A stretch of DNA of 64,000 nt, taken from assembly GCA_038246785.1 (NCBI GenBank), contig JBBRVP010000001.1:1-64000 (forward strand), in the 5' to 3' direction. This DNA is from JBBRVP01 sp038246785 (GTDB taxonomy: Bacteria; Actinomycetota; Actinomycetes; Jiangellales; Jiangellaceae). The notes beneath the pieces are model-generated. The model worked only from the letters and a program-made list of their open reading frames with translations, did not search any database and had not been told where the DNA came from. The position numbers and the translations under genes are program-made. Shown piece after piece: positions 49,075 to 57,773 of this stretch (its first letter is position 1; each line of letters starts with the position of its first letter).

Positions 49075-50262
49075 ATGGCGACCGGTCCATCCACGTGCGC
49101 GGACGACCCGCTCCACGTCGCGCTCGTCGGGACGCGCGGTGTCCCCGCGGCGTACGGCGGGTTCGAGACCGCCGTGGAGGAGGTCGGTCGGCGCCTGGTG
49201 GCCAAGGGCCACCGGGTGAGCGTCTACTGCCGGTCCGCCGGCGACGCAGAACCGGGCGCGGACCGATACCTCGGGATGGAGCTGGTCCACCTGCCGGCGC
49301 TGCGCCGGCAGTCGCTCGAGACGCTCAGCCACACGGGTCTGTCGGTGGGGCACCTGCTCACCCACGGGCGCCCGGACGCAGCGGTGCTCTTCAACGCGGC
49401 CAACGCGCCCTGGCTGCCGCTGCTGCGTGCCGGACGCATCCCCGTGGCCACCCACGTCGACGGCCTGGAGTGGAAGCGCGCCAAGTGGGGACCCGCCGGG
49501 CGGCGCTACTACCGGGCAGCCGAGTCGCTGGCTGTGCGCTGGTCCGACGCGCTCATCGCCGACGCGCCGGGGATCGCCCGCTACTACCGCGACGAGTTCG
49601 GGGCCGACACCGAGCTGATCTCCTACGGTGCACCGCTCATCGAGGTCGGCGACGACCGCCTGGCCGAGCTGGGCCTCGACCGCGGCGGCTACCACCTGGT
49701 GGTCGCCCGCTTCGAGCCGGAGAACCACGTCGCCCTCGCGGTCGAGGGCTACCGACGCAGCTCGGCGAAGCGCCCGCTCGTGGTAGTCGGCTCCTCGCCG
49801 TACTCCGACGACTACACACGCCGCGTCCACGCGGCCGCCGACGACCGGGTCCGCTTCCTGGGCGGTGTCTACGACCAGGGTCTGCTCGACCAGCTGTACG
49901 GCAACGCACTGCTCTACCTCCACGGTCATTCCGTCGGCGGCACCAACCCGTCGCTGCTGCGGGCCATGGGTGCCGGCACCGCGGTCGGGGCGTTCGACGT
50001 CGACTTCAACCGCGATGTCCTCGGCGCTGCGGGGACCTACTTCCGCTCCGCCGACGAGGTCGCCGGGCTGGTCACCGACGCCGAGGCCGACGTCATCGCC
50101 ACGGCGGACCGCGCCCTCGCCGGCCGCACCGCTGCCGCGGGCTACGACTGGGACCTGGTCGCCGACGCCTACGAGGCGCTGTGCCGCCGACTCCGTCCGC
50201 GAGCCGACCGGCCCAGCGGCCGGCGGCTGACCCGGGTGCAGGGAGGTCGCCGCCATGCCTGA
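49075..50262 (+). CDS. GT4-family glycosyltransferase with DUF1972-like N-terminus
   Basis: A 395-aa GT-B enzyme. VALVGTRGVPAAYGGFETAV (about 14-33) is the DUF1972 signature seen in rhamnosyl/mannosyl-type transferases, HVDGLEWKRAKWG (about 127-139) is typical, and the donor-binding half has VVARFEPENH (about 208) and GHSVGGTNPSLLRAMG (about 284-299). It adds a sugar to the lipid-linked intermediate. ATG 49075 has GGAGGG 4-5 nt upstream; ATG 49042 or GTG 49033 (GTGA overlap with the previous stop) are alternatives. It overlaps the next gene by 8 bp. Confidence 0.9.
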   Translation: MATGPSTCADDPLHVALVGTRGVPAAYGGFETAVEEVGRRLVAKGHRVSVYCRSAGDAEPGADRYLGMELVHLPALRRQSLETLSHTGLSVGHLLTHGRPDAAVLFNAANAPWLPLLRAGRIPVATHVDGLEWKRAKWGPAGRRYYRAAESLAVRWSDALIADAPGIARYYRDEFGADTELISYGAPLIEVGDDRLAELGLDRGGYHLVVARFEPENHVALAVEGYRRSSAKRPLVVVGSSPYSDDYTRRVHAAADDRVRFLGGVYDQGLLDQLYGNALLYLHGHSVGGTNPSLLRAMGAGTAVGAFDVDFNRDVLGAAGTYFRSADEVAGLVTDAEADVIATADRALAGRTAAAGYDWDLVADAYEALCRRLRPRADRPSGRRLTRVQGGRRHA

Positions 50263-51001
50263 GGTCCACACCGTCAGCCACCGCGAGGTCGTCCAGCGCC
50301 TCGGCTCGGCCCAGAAGGCGCGCTCCGCGGGCGCCCCGGCGTACTCCGTGCTGGTCAACCGCCCGGCCGGCCGCCAGCTGGCCGCCCGGGCGTACCGGCT
50401 GGGGATGACGCCGGACGGTGTCACCGCGACCAGCGCAGCCTTCAGCCTGGCCGCCATCCTCGCGGTGGCACTCGCTCCAGCATGGGGGTGGTGGGGGCTG
50501 CTCGTCTGGGCCCTGCTGGCCGCCGGGTACGCGCTCGACTCCGCCGACGGACAGCTGGCGCGCCTGCGGGGGGGCGGATCGCCGGCGGGGGAGTGGCTGG
50601 ATCACGTCGTCGACGCGGCCAAGATCTCCTCGTTGCACGGCGCCGTGCTGGTCTGGGCCTTCCGGCACCTCGACCTGCCCAGCGGCTGGCTCCTGGTGCC
50701 GCTCGGCTTCGCGGTCGTGGCGGCCGTGGCGTTCTTCACCCAGATCCTCAACGACTCCCTGCGCCGCGCCCACCCGGGCGGGCCGGTCGCGGCCGGCTCG
50801 CCGTCGCTGCGCCGGTCGCTGGTGGTGCTGCCCACGGACTACGGGGTGCTCTGCCTCGCCTTCGTCCTCCTGGGCACCCCCGTCGCCTTCTTCGCCGTCT
50901 ACACGGCGCTGGCCGCAGCGTCGGCCGCCCACCTGTTCCTTGCCCTGCCCAAGTGGCACCGCGACATGGTCGCGCTCAACGTCCCAGAGGTGCTCCGATG
51001 A
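50255..51001 (+). CDS. CDP-alcohol phosphotransferase family membrane enzyme
   Basis: A 248-aa integral membrane protein of the CDP-alcohol phosphatidyltransferase family. The complete active-site motif DG(x2)AR(x8)G(x3)D(x3)D is present in DSADGQLARLR...GEWLDHVVD (about 90-115). About six transmembrane segments. In this neighbourhood, next to a cytidylyltransferase and glycan enzymes, it may transfer an alcohol phosphate to a lipid or glycan rather than make ordinary phospholipid. ATG 50255; its stop overlaps the next ATG (ATGA). Confidence 0.9.
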   Translation: MPEVHTVSHREVVQRLGSAQKARSAGAPAYSVLVNRPAGRQLAARAYRLGMTPDGVTATSAAFSLAAILAVALAPAWGWWGLLVWALLAAGYALDSADGQLARLRGGGSPAGEWLDHVVDAAKISSLHGAVLVWAFRHLDLPSGWLLVPLGFAVVAAVAFFTQILNDSLRRAHPGGPVAAGSPSLRRSLVVLPTDYGVLCLAFVLLGTPVAFFAVYTALAAASAAHLFLALPKWHRDMVALNVPEVLR

Positions 51002-51807
51002 CCCGTTCCCGTCCCCTCACCCGACGAGGAGGGCTCCTCGTCGCAGGCGCCGTCCTCGGTGTCACCGCCGTCGGGATCACCGGCTGCTCGAGCTCGCCCT
51101 CGACGACGGCGGCCGACGCAGCGAGCCGGGCGCCGGCCACGGCCGCGCCCACCCCAGGCAAGAGCGCGGCGTCCGCGCCGAGGGCCACGTCCGCGCCGAC
51201 GGGCACGGCCTCGCCAAGGGCCACAGCCTCCCCGTCGAAGGCGGCGACCTCCGCGCCGAAGGCGGCGGCTTCTGCGCCGAAGGTCGCGGCATCCTCGCCG
51301 AGGGCGGCCGCGTCGTCCAAGCCCACGTCGCCGGGGCCGGCAGCGGCCTCGCCGAAGGCGCGGGCCTCGTCGGCCAGCGCGCTGACGCCGGTCCCGGGCG
51401 TCGCCGTCAAGACCCTCGCCCCGGTCGCGCTCACCCAGCCCGCGTCGTACGGAGACGGCGTGGTCGTCCAGGTGAGCCGCGTCCGCAGCATCGAGGTCAA
51501 GGGGCGAGGGATCGGCGAGATCAGCGGCCCGGCGGTGGCCTTCACCCTGCAGCTACGCAACAGCGGCCGCACGCCACTCCCGCTGGGGAACGTCGCTGTC
51601 ACGGCCTCGCACGGCAGCGCGGACACCCCGGCCTCGCCGATCGAGTCGGCTCCCGCGCGGCCGTTCCCGCGCTCGGCGCCCGCCGGCTCCACCGTGACCG
51701 GCACCTACGTCTTCACGATCCCGCAGAAGCAGCGGGCCGACGTCAGCCTCCAGGTCGCCTATGCCGCCGGACACCCGGTGGCCGTCCTGACCGGAGCGGC
51801 CCGATGA
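50998..51807 (+). CDS. Ala/Ser/Pro-rich secreted lipoprotein
   Basis: A 269-aa lipoprotein: signal peptide with lipobox ITGC (Cys30), a long disordered Ala/Ser/Pro/Lys spacer (about 31-130) with imperfect ASPKAA-like repeats, and a beta-sandwich-like C-terminal domain (SYGDGVVVQVSRVRSIEVKG, about 150-169) resembling DUF4352/Ig-like domains. It is probably anchored on the outer face with the globular domain held away from the membrane by the spacer. Function unknown. ATG overlaps the previous stop. Confidence 0.82.
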   Translation: MTRSRPLTRRGGLLVAGAVLGVTAVGITGCSSSPSTTAADAASRAPATAAPTPGKSAASAPRATSAPTGTASPRATASPSKAATSAPKAAASAPKVAASSPRAAASSKPTSPGPAAASPKARASSASALTPVPGVAVKTLAPVALTQPASYGDGVVVQVSRVRSIEVKGRGIGEISGPAVAFTLQLRNSGRTPLPLGNVAVTASHGSADTPASPIESAPARPFPRSAPAGSTVTGTYVFTIPQKQRADVSLQVAYAAGHPVAVLTGAAR

Positions 51808-51890
51808 GAGCCGCCGATAGCGCCCTGCCCACCGAACACCGGCCCGTGGCACCTGCCAGGACCCGCGCCGCACGCCCAAGGAGAAAGCCC

Positions 51891-54800
51891 GTGACCACGG
51901 CACGCATCCGCAAGGGAATCGCCCAGGTCGTCGTCGCGGCACTCGCCGCGGCCTACCTCGGCTCCGCAGCTCTGCCGGCGGCCGCCGACACCGCCCCCCC
52001 GGACCCGGCGACACCATCGACCGTGAGCGCGGACGCCCTGCCCACCGCACAGATCGACGGGGTCGTCTGGTCCCAGGTCGTCGTGGGCAACACCGTCTAC
52101 GTGGCCGGCAAGTTCGGTACGGCACGACCCGCCGGCGCCGCGCCAGGGTCGAACACGGTGCCCCGCAGCAACCTGCTCGCCTACGACATCCGCACCGGCG
52201 TCCTGTCCTCCTTCGCGCCGACGCTGAACGCTCAGGCGCTCGCCGTCACCGCGTCGCCCGACGGCTCGACGATCTACGTCGGTGGTGACTTCACCACGGT
52301 CAACGGCCAAGCGCGCTCGCGCATCGCCGCCTTCAGCACCGCCACCGGCGCACTCGTCACGGCCTTCCACCCGACAGTGAGCTCGCAGGTGCGCGCCATC
52401 GTCGCGACCAGTTCCGCGGTCTACCTGGGCGGCAACTTCTCGTCGGTGTCGGGACTCGGCCGCCGGTTCGTGGCAGCGGTCGACCCGGCCAACGGTGCTG
52501 TCTTCGCCTGGAACCCTTCGGCCGACGCCACCGTCAACGCGCTCACGCTGACCGCGGACCGCAGCAAGCTCGTGCTCGGCGGGAGGTTTCAGAACCTGGG
52601 CACCACCCCGGCCTACGGGCTCGGCGCCGTCGACCCGGTGACCGGCTCCGCGCTGCCGTGGGCGACGACGGACGTCGTGCGCGACGCAGGGACCCAGGCC
52701 GCCATCACCAGCCTCGCCTCCGACGCCGACGGCGTCTACGGCAGCGGCTATGTCTTCGGCTCCGGGGGCAACCTCGAGGGCTCGTTCCGGGCCGACAGCG
52801 CCACGGGGCGCATCATCTGGCTGGAGGACTGCCACGGCGACACGTACTCCGTCTTCCCGACCGCCGGTGCCGTCTACACCTCCAGCCACAAGCACTACTG
52901 CGGCAACATCGGCGGCTTCCCGCAGACGACCCCGTGGACGTTCCACCACTCGACCGCCTACTCCAAGCAGGCCACCGGCACGATCACCGCCGACCCCTAC
53001 GGCTACTACAACTTCGCCGGTCAGCCGTCGCCGACCCTGCTCAACTGGTTCCCCACCTGGTCGATCGGCTCGTACACCGGGCAGTACCAGGCCGGCTGGA
53101 GCGTCGCCGGCAACAGCCAGTACGTCGTGTACGGCGGGGAGTTCCCGCGCGTGAACGGCCAGGCGCAGCAGGGCCTCGTCCGGTTCGCCGTCTCGAGCCT
53201 CGCGCCCAACAAGGTCGGCCCGAACGCGAACGACGAGCTGACCCCGTCGGTCGTCTCGCTGAAGTCGGGCACCGCCCGCGTCGCCTGGCAGGCGACCTTC
53301 GACCAGGACAACGTCTCATTGACCTACAAGGTCTTCCGCAACTTCCGCAGCCTGAACGACACGCCGGTCTGCCAAACCACGGCCGACTCGACGTTCTGGC
53401 AGCGCCCGACCCTCGGGTGCGTGGACACGACCGCGACGCCGGGGCAGACCTACACCTACCGCGTCTACGCCTTCGACGCCTTCGGCAACAGCGTCACCCG
53501 CAACGCCACGAGCGTGACCATCGCGGACACGACGTCGACGAGCCCGTACGCGGACGACGTGCTCGGTGACGGCGCGACGAACTTCTGGCGGCTCGGCGAG
53601 GCGTCCGGATCGCGGGCGTTCGACTGGGCGGGCTACGACGACCTCACCCTCGGTTCCGGTACGGTCCGCGCCGCGGCCGGGGCCGTCGCGGGGGACAGCG
53701 ATGCGGCCACCTCCTTCGACGGTACGGCCGACGGAAGCGCCGCGACGTCGTCGGCGGCGCCCGGCCCCGGCACGTTCACCGTGGAGGCCTGGGTCCGCAC
53801 CACGAGCACCGCCGGCGGGACGATCATCGGCTTCGGCAACTCACCGACGGGGACCAGCACCAACTACGACCGCCACGTCTACCTGGACAGCTCCGGGCAC
53901 GTCGTGTTCGGCGTGTACCCCGGTGGCGTGCGGACGATCAGCAGCCCGGCGCCGGTCAACGACGGGGAGTACCACCACGTGGTCGCCTCGCTGTCGAGCG
54001 CCGGGATGGCTCTCTACGTCGACGGCAAGCGGGTCGCGCGCAACACCGCGGTCACGTCGGCGCAGCCGTACAGCGGCTACTGGCGCGTCGGCGGCGACAA
54101 CCTCAACGGGTGGACCGCACGGCCGTCGAGCGACTTCCTGGCCGGCACCATCGACGACGTCGCCGTGTACCCGACCGCGCTCACGCTCGCGCAGGTGCAG
54201 CAGCACTACGTACACAGCGGCCGGACACTGTCGACCGGCGTCCGACCGACAGACCCCTACGGTGCCGCCGTCTACGACAGCAGCCCCGACTTCTACTGGC
54301 GTCTCGGTGAGACCTCGGGACCGGTCGCGGCGGACACCAGCGCCAACGGCGTGGACGGCGTGTACTCGGGCGGGGTGACGTACACCCAGCCGGGCGCCAC
54401 CACAGCAACCGGTCCCGCCGTGTCCCTCGACGGCGACTCGGGGGCGATCGCCTCGTCGGCGCGCGTGGACAACCCCACCGTGTACTCCGAAGAGCTCTGG
54501 TTCCGCACGACGACGACCCGCGGCGGAAAGCTCATCGGGTTCGGCCGTGAGCAGACCGGGAGCAGCGGCAGCTACGACCGCCACGTCTACATGTTCGACG
54601 ACGGACGGCTGCGTTTCGGTGTCTGGACCGGGCAGACCAACGTGATCGACACGCCGGACAGCTACAACGACGGCGCCTGGCACTACATGGTGGCCACCCA
54701 GGACGGCGACGGCATGAAGCTGTGGGTCGACGGGCAGCTGGTCGGCACCAACCCGCAGACCGGGGCGGAGAGCTACTCCGGCTACTGGCGCGTAGGCGGC

Positions 54801-56327
54801 GACCACACCTGGGGCGGGGCGAGCAGCGACTACTTCGCCGGGACCGTCGACGAGGTCGCCGTCTACAGCACCGCCCTCAGCGCATCCGAGGTGCAGGCGC
54901 ACTTCACCAAGGGTGGTGGCGAGCTGCCGAACCAGCCCCCGACGGCACGGTTCACGTCCTCGGCGAGCGGGCTGACCGCGTCCTTCGACGGGACCGGATC
55001 GTCGGACCCGGACGGCACGGTGGCGTCCTACGCCTGGGACTTCGGCGACGGCTCCTCGAGCACGCAAGCCAGTCCGCACCACGCGTACGGCGCCCCCGGC
55101 ACGTACACCGTCACCCTCGCCGTCACTGACGACCGCGGCGGCTCCGACACGGTGCGCCACGACGTCACCGTGGCGGCAACACCGAACCAGGCGCCGACGG
55201 CACGGTTCACCTCCTCGGCGAGCGGGCTGACCGCGTCCTTCGACGGGACCGGGTCCTCCGACCCGGACGGCACGGTGGCGTCCTACGCCTGGGACTTCGG
55301 CGACGGTGCCAGCAGCGGCCAGGCCAGCCCGGAGCACGTCTACGCGGCCAGCGGTGACTACACCGTCAGGCTCACCGTGACCGACAACGACGGCGCCACC
55401 GACTCCACGACGAAGTCGGTCACCGTCACCGCGCCGAACGAGAAGCCGACGGCACGGTTCACCTCCTCGGCGAGCGGGCTGACCGCGTCCTTCGACGGGA
55501 CCGGGTCCTCCGACCCGGACGGCACGGTGGCGTCCTACGCCTGGGACTTCGGCGACGGCGCCAGCAGCAGCCAGGCCAGCCCGGAGCACGTCTACGCGGC
55601 CAGCGGTGACTACACCGTCAGGCTCACCGTGACCGACAACGACGGCGCCACCGACTCCACGACGAAGTCGGTCACCGTGACCGCGCCAGCGAGCGACGTG
55701 TTCGCCCGCGACGACTTCGCTCGCACCGTGACCGGAGGGCTCGGGAAGGCGGACATCGGTGGGGACTGGGTGATCGCCGGCGGCGCGGCGAACACCTCCG
55801 TCGACGCGGGGCTGGCTCGGCTGCGCATGGTTAACCCCGGCGCAGCGACGGCGGCATACCTGGCCGTGTCGTCGACGTCGAGCGATGCGCAGGCGACGGT
55901 GTCCGTCGACAAGGCGGCGACCGGTGGCGGGATCTACGTCGGCGTCGTGGCCCGCGGCAACCACGCCAACGCCTACCGCGGCAAGGTGCGAGTGCTCAGC
56001 ACGGGGGCGCTGCAGCTGATCGTGTCCAAGGTGGTGTCCTACAGCGAGACGACGGTCGCCAGCACCACGATCCCGGGCACGCTGGCCGCCGGGGACACCT
56101 TGACCCTGCGCATGCAGGCGGACGGCACCTCTCCGACCGCCCTGCGGCTCAAGGCGTGGCGGACCGGCACGACGGAGCCCGCGCAGTGGCAGATCGCCAC
56201 GACGGACGCCACGGCGGGGCTCCAGCAGGCCGGTGGCGTCGGCATCTGGAGCTATCTCTCCGGTTCGGCGACGAACGCGCCGGTCACGGCTTCCTTCGAC
56301 GACCTGGTCGTCCGGCGGCTGCCCTGA
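51891..56327 (+). CDS. Large secreted beta-propeller/LamG/PKD protein
   Basis: A 1478-aa exported protein. Signal peptide about residues 1-32 (ends AALPAAAD). Then a beta-propeller-like domain with repeated YVGGDFTTVNG-type units (about 40-430), an Fn3-like domain (about 445-540), two LamG/concanavalin-like domains each opening FWRLGE or FYWRLGE (about 553-780 and 790-1005), three PKD domains (about 1015-1268) with YAWDFGDG, and a C-terminal LamG-like domain (about 1270-1478). All point to carbohydrate or cell-surface binding outside the cell. GTG 51891 has AAGGAG 7 nt upstream; ATG 51804 lacks one. Embedded in the glycan locus. Confidence 0.92.
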   Translation: MTTARIRKGIAQVVVAALAAAYLGSAALPAAADTAPPDPATPSTVSADALPTAQIDGVVWSQVVVGNTVYVAGKFGTARPAGAAPGSNTVPRSNLLAYDIRTGVLSSFAPTLNAQALAVTASPDGSTIYVGGDFTTVNGQARSRIAAFSTATGALVTAFHPTVSSQVRAIVATSSAVYLGGNFSSVSGLGRRFVAAVDPANGAVFAWNPSADATVNALTLTADRSKLVLGGRFQNLGTTPAYGLGAVDPVTGSALPWATTDVVRDAGTQAAITSLASDADGVYGSGYVFGSGGNLEGSFRADSATGRIIWLEDCHGDTYSVFPTAGAVYTSSHKHYCGNIGGFPQTTPWTFHHSTAYSKQATGTITADPYGYYNFAGQPSPTLLNWFPTWSIGSYTGQYQAGWSVAGNSQYVVYGGEFPRVNGQAQQGLVRFAVSSLAPNKVGPNANDELTPSVVSLKSGTARVAWQATFDQDNVSLTYKVFRNFRSLNDTPVCQTTADSTFWQRPTLGCVDTTATPGQTYTYRVYAFDAFGNSVTRNATSVTIADTTSTSPYADDVLGDGATNFWRLGEASGSRAFDWAGYDDLTLGSGTVRAAAGAVAGDSDAATSFDGTADGSAATSSAAPGPGTFTVEAWVRTTSTAGGTIIGFGNSPTGTSTNYDRHVYLDSSGHVVFGVYPGGVRTISSPAPVNDGEYHHVVASLSSAGMALYVDGKRVARNTAVTSAQPYSGYWRVGGDNLNGWTARPSSDFLAGTIDDVAVYPTALTLAQVQQHYVHSGRTLSTGVRPTDPYGAAVYDSSPDFYWRLGETSGPVAADTSANGVDGVYSGGVTYTQPGATTATGPAVSLDGDSGAIASSARVDNPTVYSEELWFRTTTTRGGKLIGFGREQTGSSGSYDRHVYMFDDGRLRFGVWTGQTNVIDTPDSYNDGAWHYMVATQDGDGMKLWVDGQLVGTNPQTGAESYSGYWRVGGDHTWGGASSDYFAGTVDEVAVYSTALSASEVQAHFTKGGGELPNQPPTARFTSSASGLTASFDGTGSSDPDGTVASYAWDFGDGSSSTQASPHHAYGAPGTYTVTLAVTDDRGGSDTVRHDVTVAATPNQAPTARFTSSASGLTASFDGTGSSDPDGTVASYAWDFGDGASSGQASPEHVYAASGDYTVRLTVTDNDGATDSTTKSVTVTAPNEKPTARFTSSASGLTASFDGTGSSDPDGTVASYAWDFGDGASSSQASPEHVYAASGDYTVRLTVTDNDGATDSTTKSVTVTAPASDVFARDDFARTVTGGLGKADIGGDWVIAGGAANTSVDAGLARLRMVNPGAATAAYLAVSSTSSDAQATVSVDKAATGGGIYVGVVARGNHANAYRGKVRVLSTGALQLIVSKVVSYSETTVASTTIPGTLAAGDTLTLRMQADGTSPTALRLKAWRTGTTEPAQWQIATTDATAGLQQAGGVGIWSYLSGSATNAPVTASFDDLVVRRLP
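55193..55696 (+). repeat. Near-identical 252-bp duplication (PKD2/PKD3)
   Basis: 55193-55444 and 55445-55696 differ at only a few positions (three seen before the linker ends), so the second and third PKD domains arose by recent duplication or are kept alike by gene conversion. The first PKD domain (from about 54938) is more diverged in its second half. Confidence 0.93.
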
Positions 56328-56342
56328 ACGGCGTCCTCAGCA

Positions 56343-56380
56343 GCCCGCCACGCGAGGAGCACACTCCTCGCGTGGCGGGC
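56343..56380 (+). terminator. 17-bp perfect hairpin after the PKD gene
   Basis: 56343-56359 and 56364-56380 are exact complements with a 4-nt loop (CACA), 15 bp after the stop of the PKD gene. No U-tract follows. The 5' arm contains GAGGAG and the 3' arm contains the GTG at 56372 that could start the flippase gene, so it may be a terminator, an RNA-stability element, or a structure that hides the ribosome-binding site. Confidence 0.75.
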
Positions 56381-57652
56381 ACCCACGCCGCTGCCCGCTC
56401 GGGACGGGTACGCCGGCTGCGAGGTCGCCTGAGCGGCCCCGCGTCCGGCGCCGTGGCCGCCCAGCTCGCGCAGGCCGCGGGCAGCCTGCTCCTGCAACTG
56501 GTGGCGGCGCGCTCGCTCGGAGCCGACGGGCTGGGCCGCTTCGCCCTGCTGTTCGGGGTGATCGTCTTGACGACGAGCCTGTCGACCGGTCTCGTCGGTG
56601 ACTCCCTGACGGTCCTCGACCGGCAGCAGCCCCCGGTGCGCGCCGGTCTGCAGGGGTGGACGGTCCTGGTCACGGCGACCGCCGCGACGGCTGTCGCCAT
56701 CGTGACCCAGGTCACCGGCATCCTGCCGGCGACCGGCGCGGTGGTCATGGGAGCGGCGACGGCCGCATTCATGGTCGAGGACCTGCTGCGTCGCCTGCTC
56801 ATGGCCTCGATGCGCTTCTGGTCGGTCGTCGTGGTCGACCTGACCGGCGGTGTCGTCGCCCTCGCCGCGGTCGGCGTCGCCGCCGCTCGAGGGCCGCTGA
56901 CGTTGACCTCCTTCCTGGTCGCGCTGCTGCTCGGTCAGCTGGTGGCCGGCACGATCGCCGTCGCACTGCTCCCGCACCGGGACCGCTGGCTGGCCCGCGG
57001 CGGACCCCGAGCCATGGCCGCCGTGTGGGGGTTCGGGCGCTGGCGGGCCGGGCAGCAAGCCGTGCGGCCCTCCCTGCTCGCGCTCGTCCGCCTGGTCGTC
57101 GTGGCGCTTGCGGGAACGTACGCGCTCGGATCTCTCGAGGCGGCACGGCTGCTCTCGGCGCCCCTCATGTTGGCGATCAGCGGCATCGGGTCCTACCTGC
57201 TCGCTCACTGGGCCATCTCCGACGGTTCCGACCTGCGGCGCGACCTGCGGCGGGCGGACCGGCTGGCGACGCTGCTGCTGGTCACGAGCACCGTCGGGGC
57301 GGTGGTGCTGGTCCTGCTGGCGCCGGTCCTGGAGCTCTTCGTGTCCGGCGGCAACTTCCCGGTGGACGCCACGGCGGTGCTCGGCTGGGCGCTCTACGCG
57401 GCCTCGGCCGCCACCGTGCTGCCCTACGGAGGACTCGCAGCGGTGCGCGGGCGGGCGGCTGCGGTCCTGGGCTGGCGGGTCGCGGACTCGGCGCTGTCCC
57501 TGGGCCTGGTCGTCGCGGTGCTGCTCGTCGGGGCGCCCGCGAGCGCGACGCCGTACGCATTGGCAGTCGGCTCCTTCCTGGGAGGCGCCGCCATCCGCCT
57601 CGGCGTGCTGCCGCGCCTCCTCCCCGATCGAGCAGGCGGTCGTGCCCGGTGA
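56372..57652 (+). CDS. Polysaccharide flippase (Wzx/MOP superfamily)
   Basis: A 426-aa membrane protein with 12 predicted transmembrane segments in the MOP/Wzx fashion, with SLGADGLGRFALLFGVIVL (about 50-68) typical of segment 1-2 of flippases. It probably moves the lipid-linked glycan to the outer leaflet. The start is uncertain: GTG 56372 lies in the 3' arm of a strong hairpin, CTG 56324 overlaps the previous stop, and GTG 56453 would trim the basic N-terminus. The 3' end overlaps a possible GTG of the next gene. Confidence 0.88.
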   Translation: MAGTHAAARSGRVRRLRGRLSGPASGAVAAQLAQAAGSLLLQLVAARSLGADGLGRFALLFGVIVLTTSLSTGLVGDSLTVLDRQQPPVRAGLQGWTVLVTATAATAVAIVTQVTGILPATGAVVMGAATAAFMVEDLLRRLLMASMRFWSVVVVDLTGGVVALAAVGVAAARGPLTLTSFLVALLLGQLVAGTIAVALLPHRDRWLARGGPRAMAAVWGFGRWRAGQQAVRPSLLALVRLVVVALAGTYALGSLEAARLLSAPLMLAISGIGSYLLAHWAISDGSDLRRDLRRADRLATLLLVTSTVGAVVLVLLAPVLELFVSGGNFPVDATAVLGWALYAASAATVLPYGGLAAVRGRAAAVLGWRVADSALSLGLVVAVLLVGAPASATPYALAVGSFLGGAAIRLGVLPRLLPDRAGGRAR

Positions 57653-57773
57653 CCCGGACACGCGGGTCACCCCGCTTGCCGGCCGGTCGCTCGGAGTAGC
57701 AGGATCAGCACTCGTTGTACGTCCGCAGGGCGCGGACCCGGAGGGGAGCCTCCGCGAGCGACGGGAGCGGACC

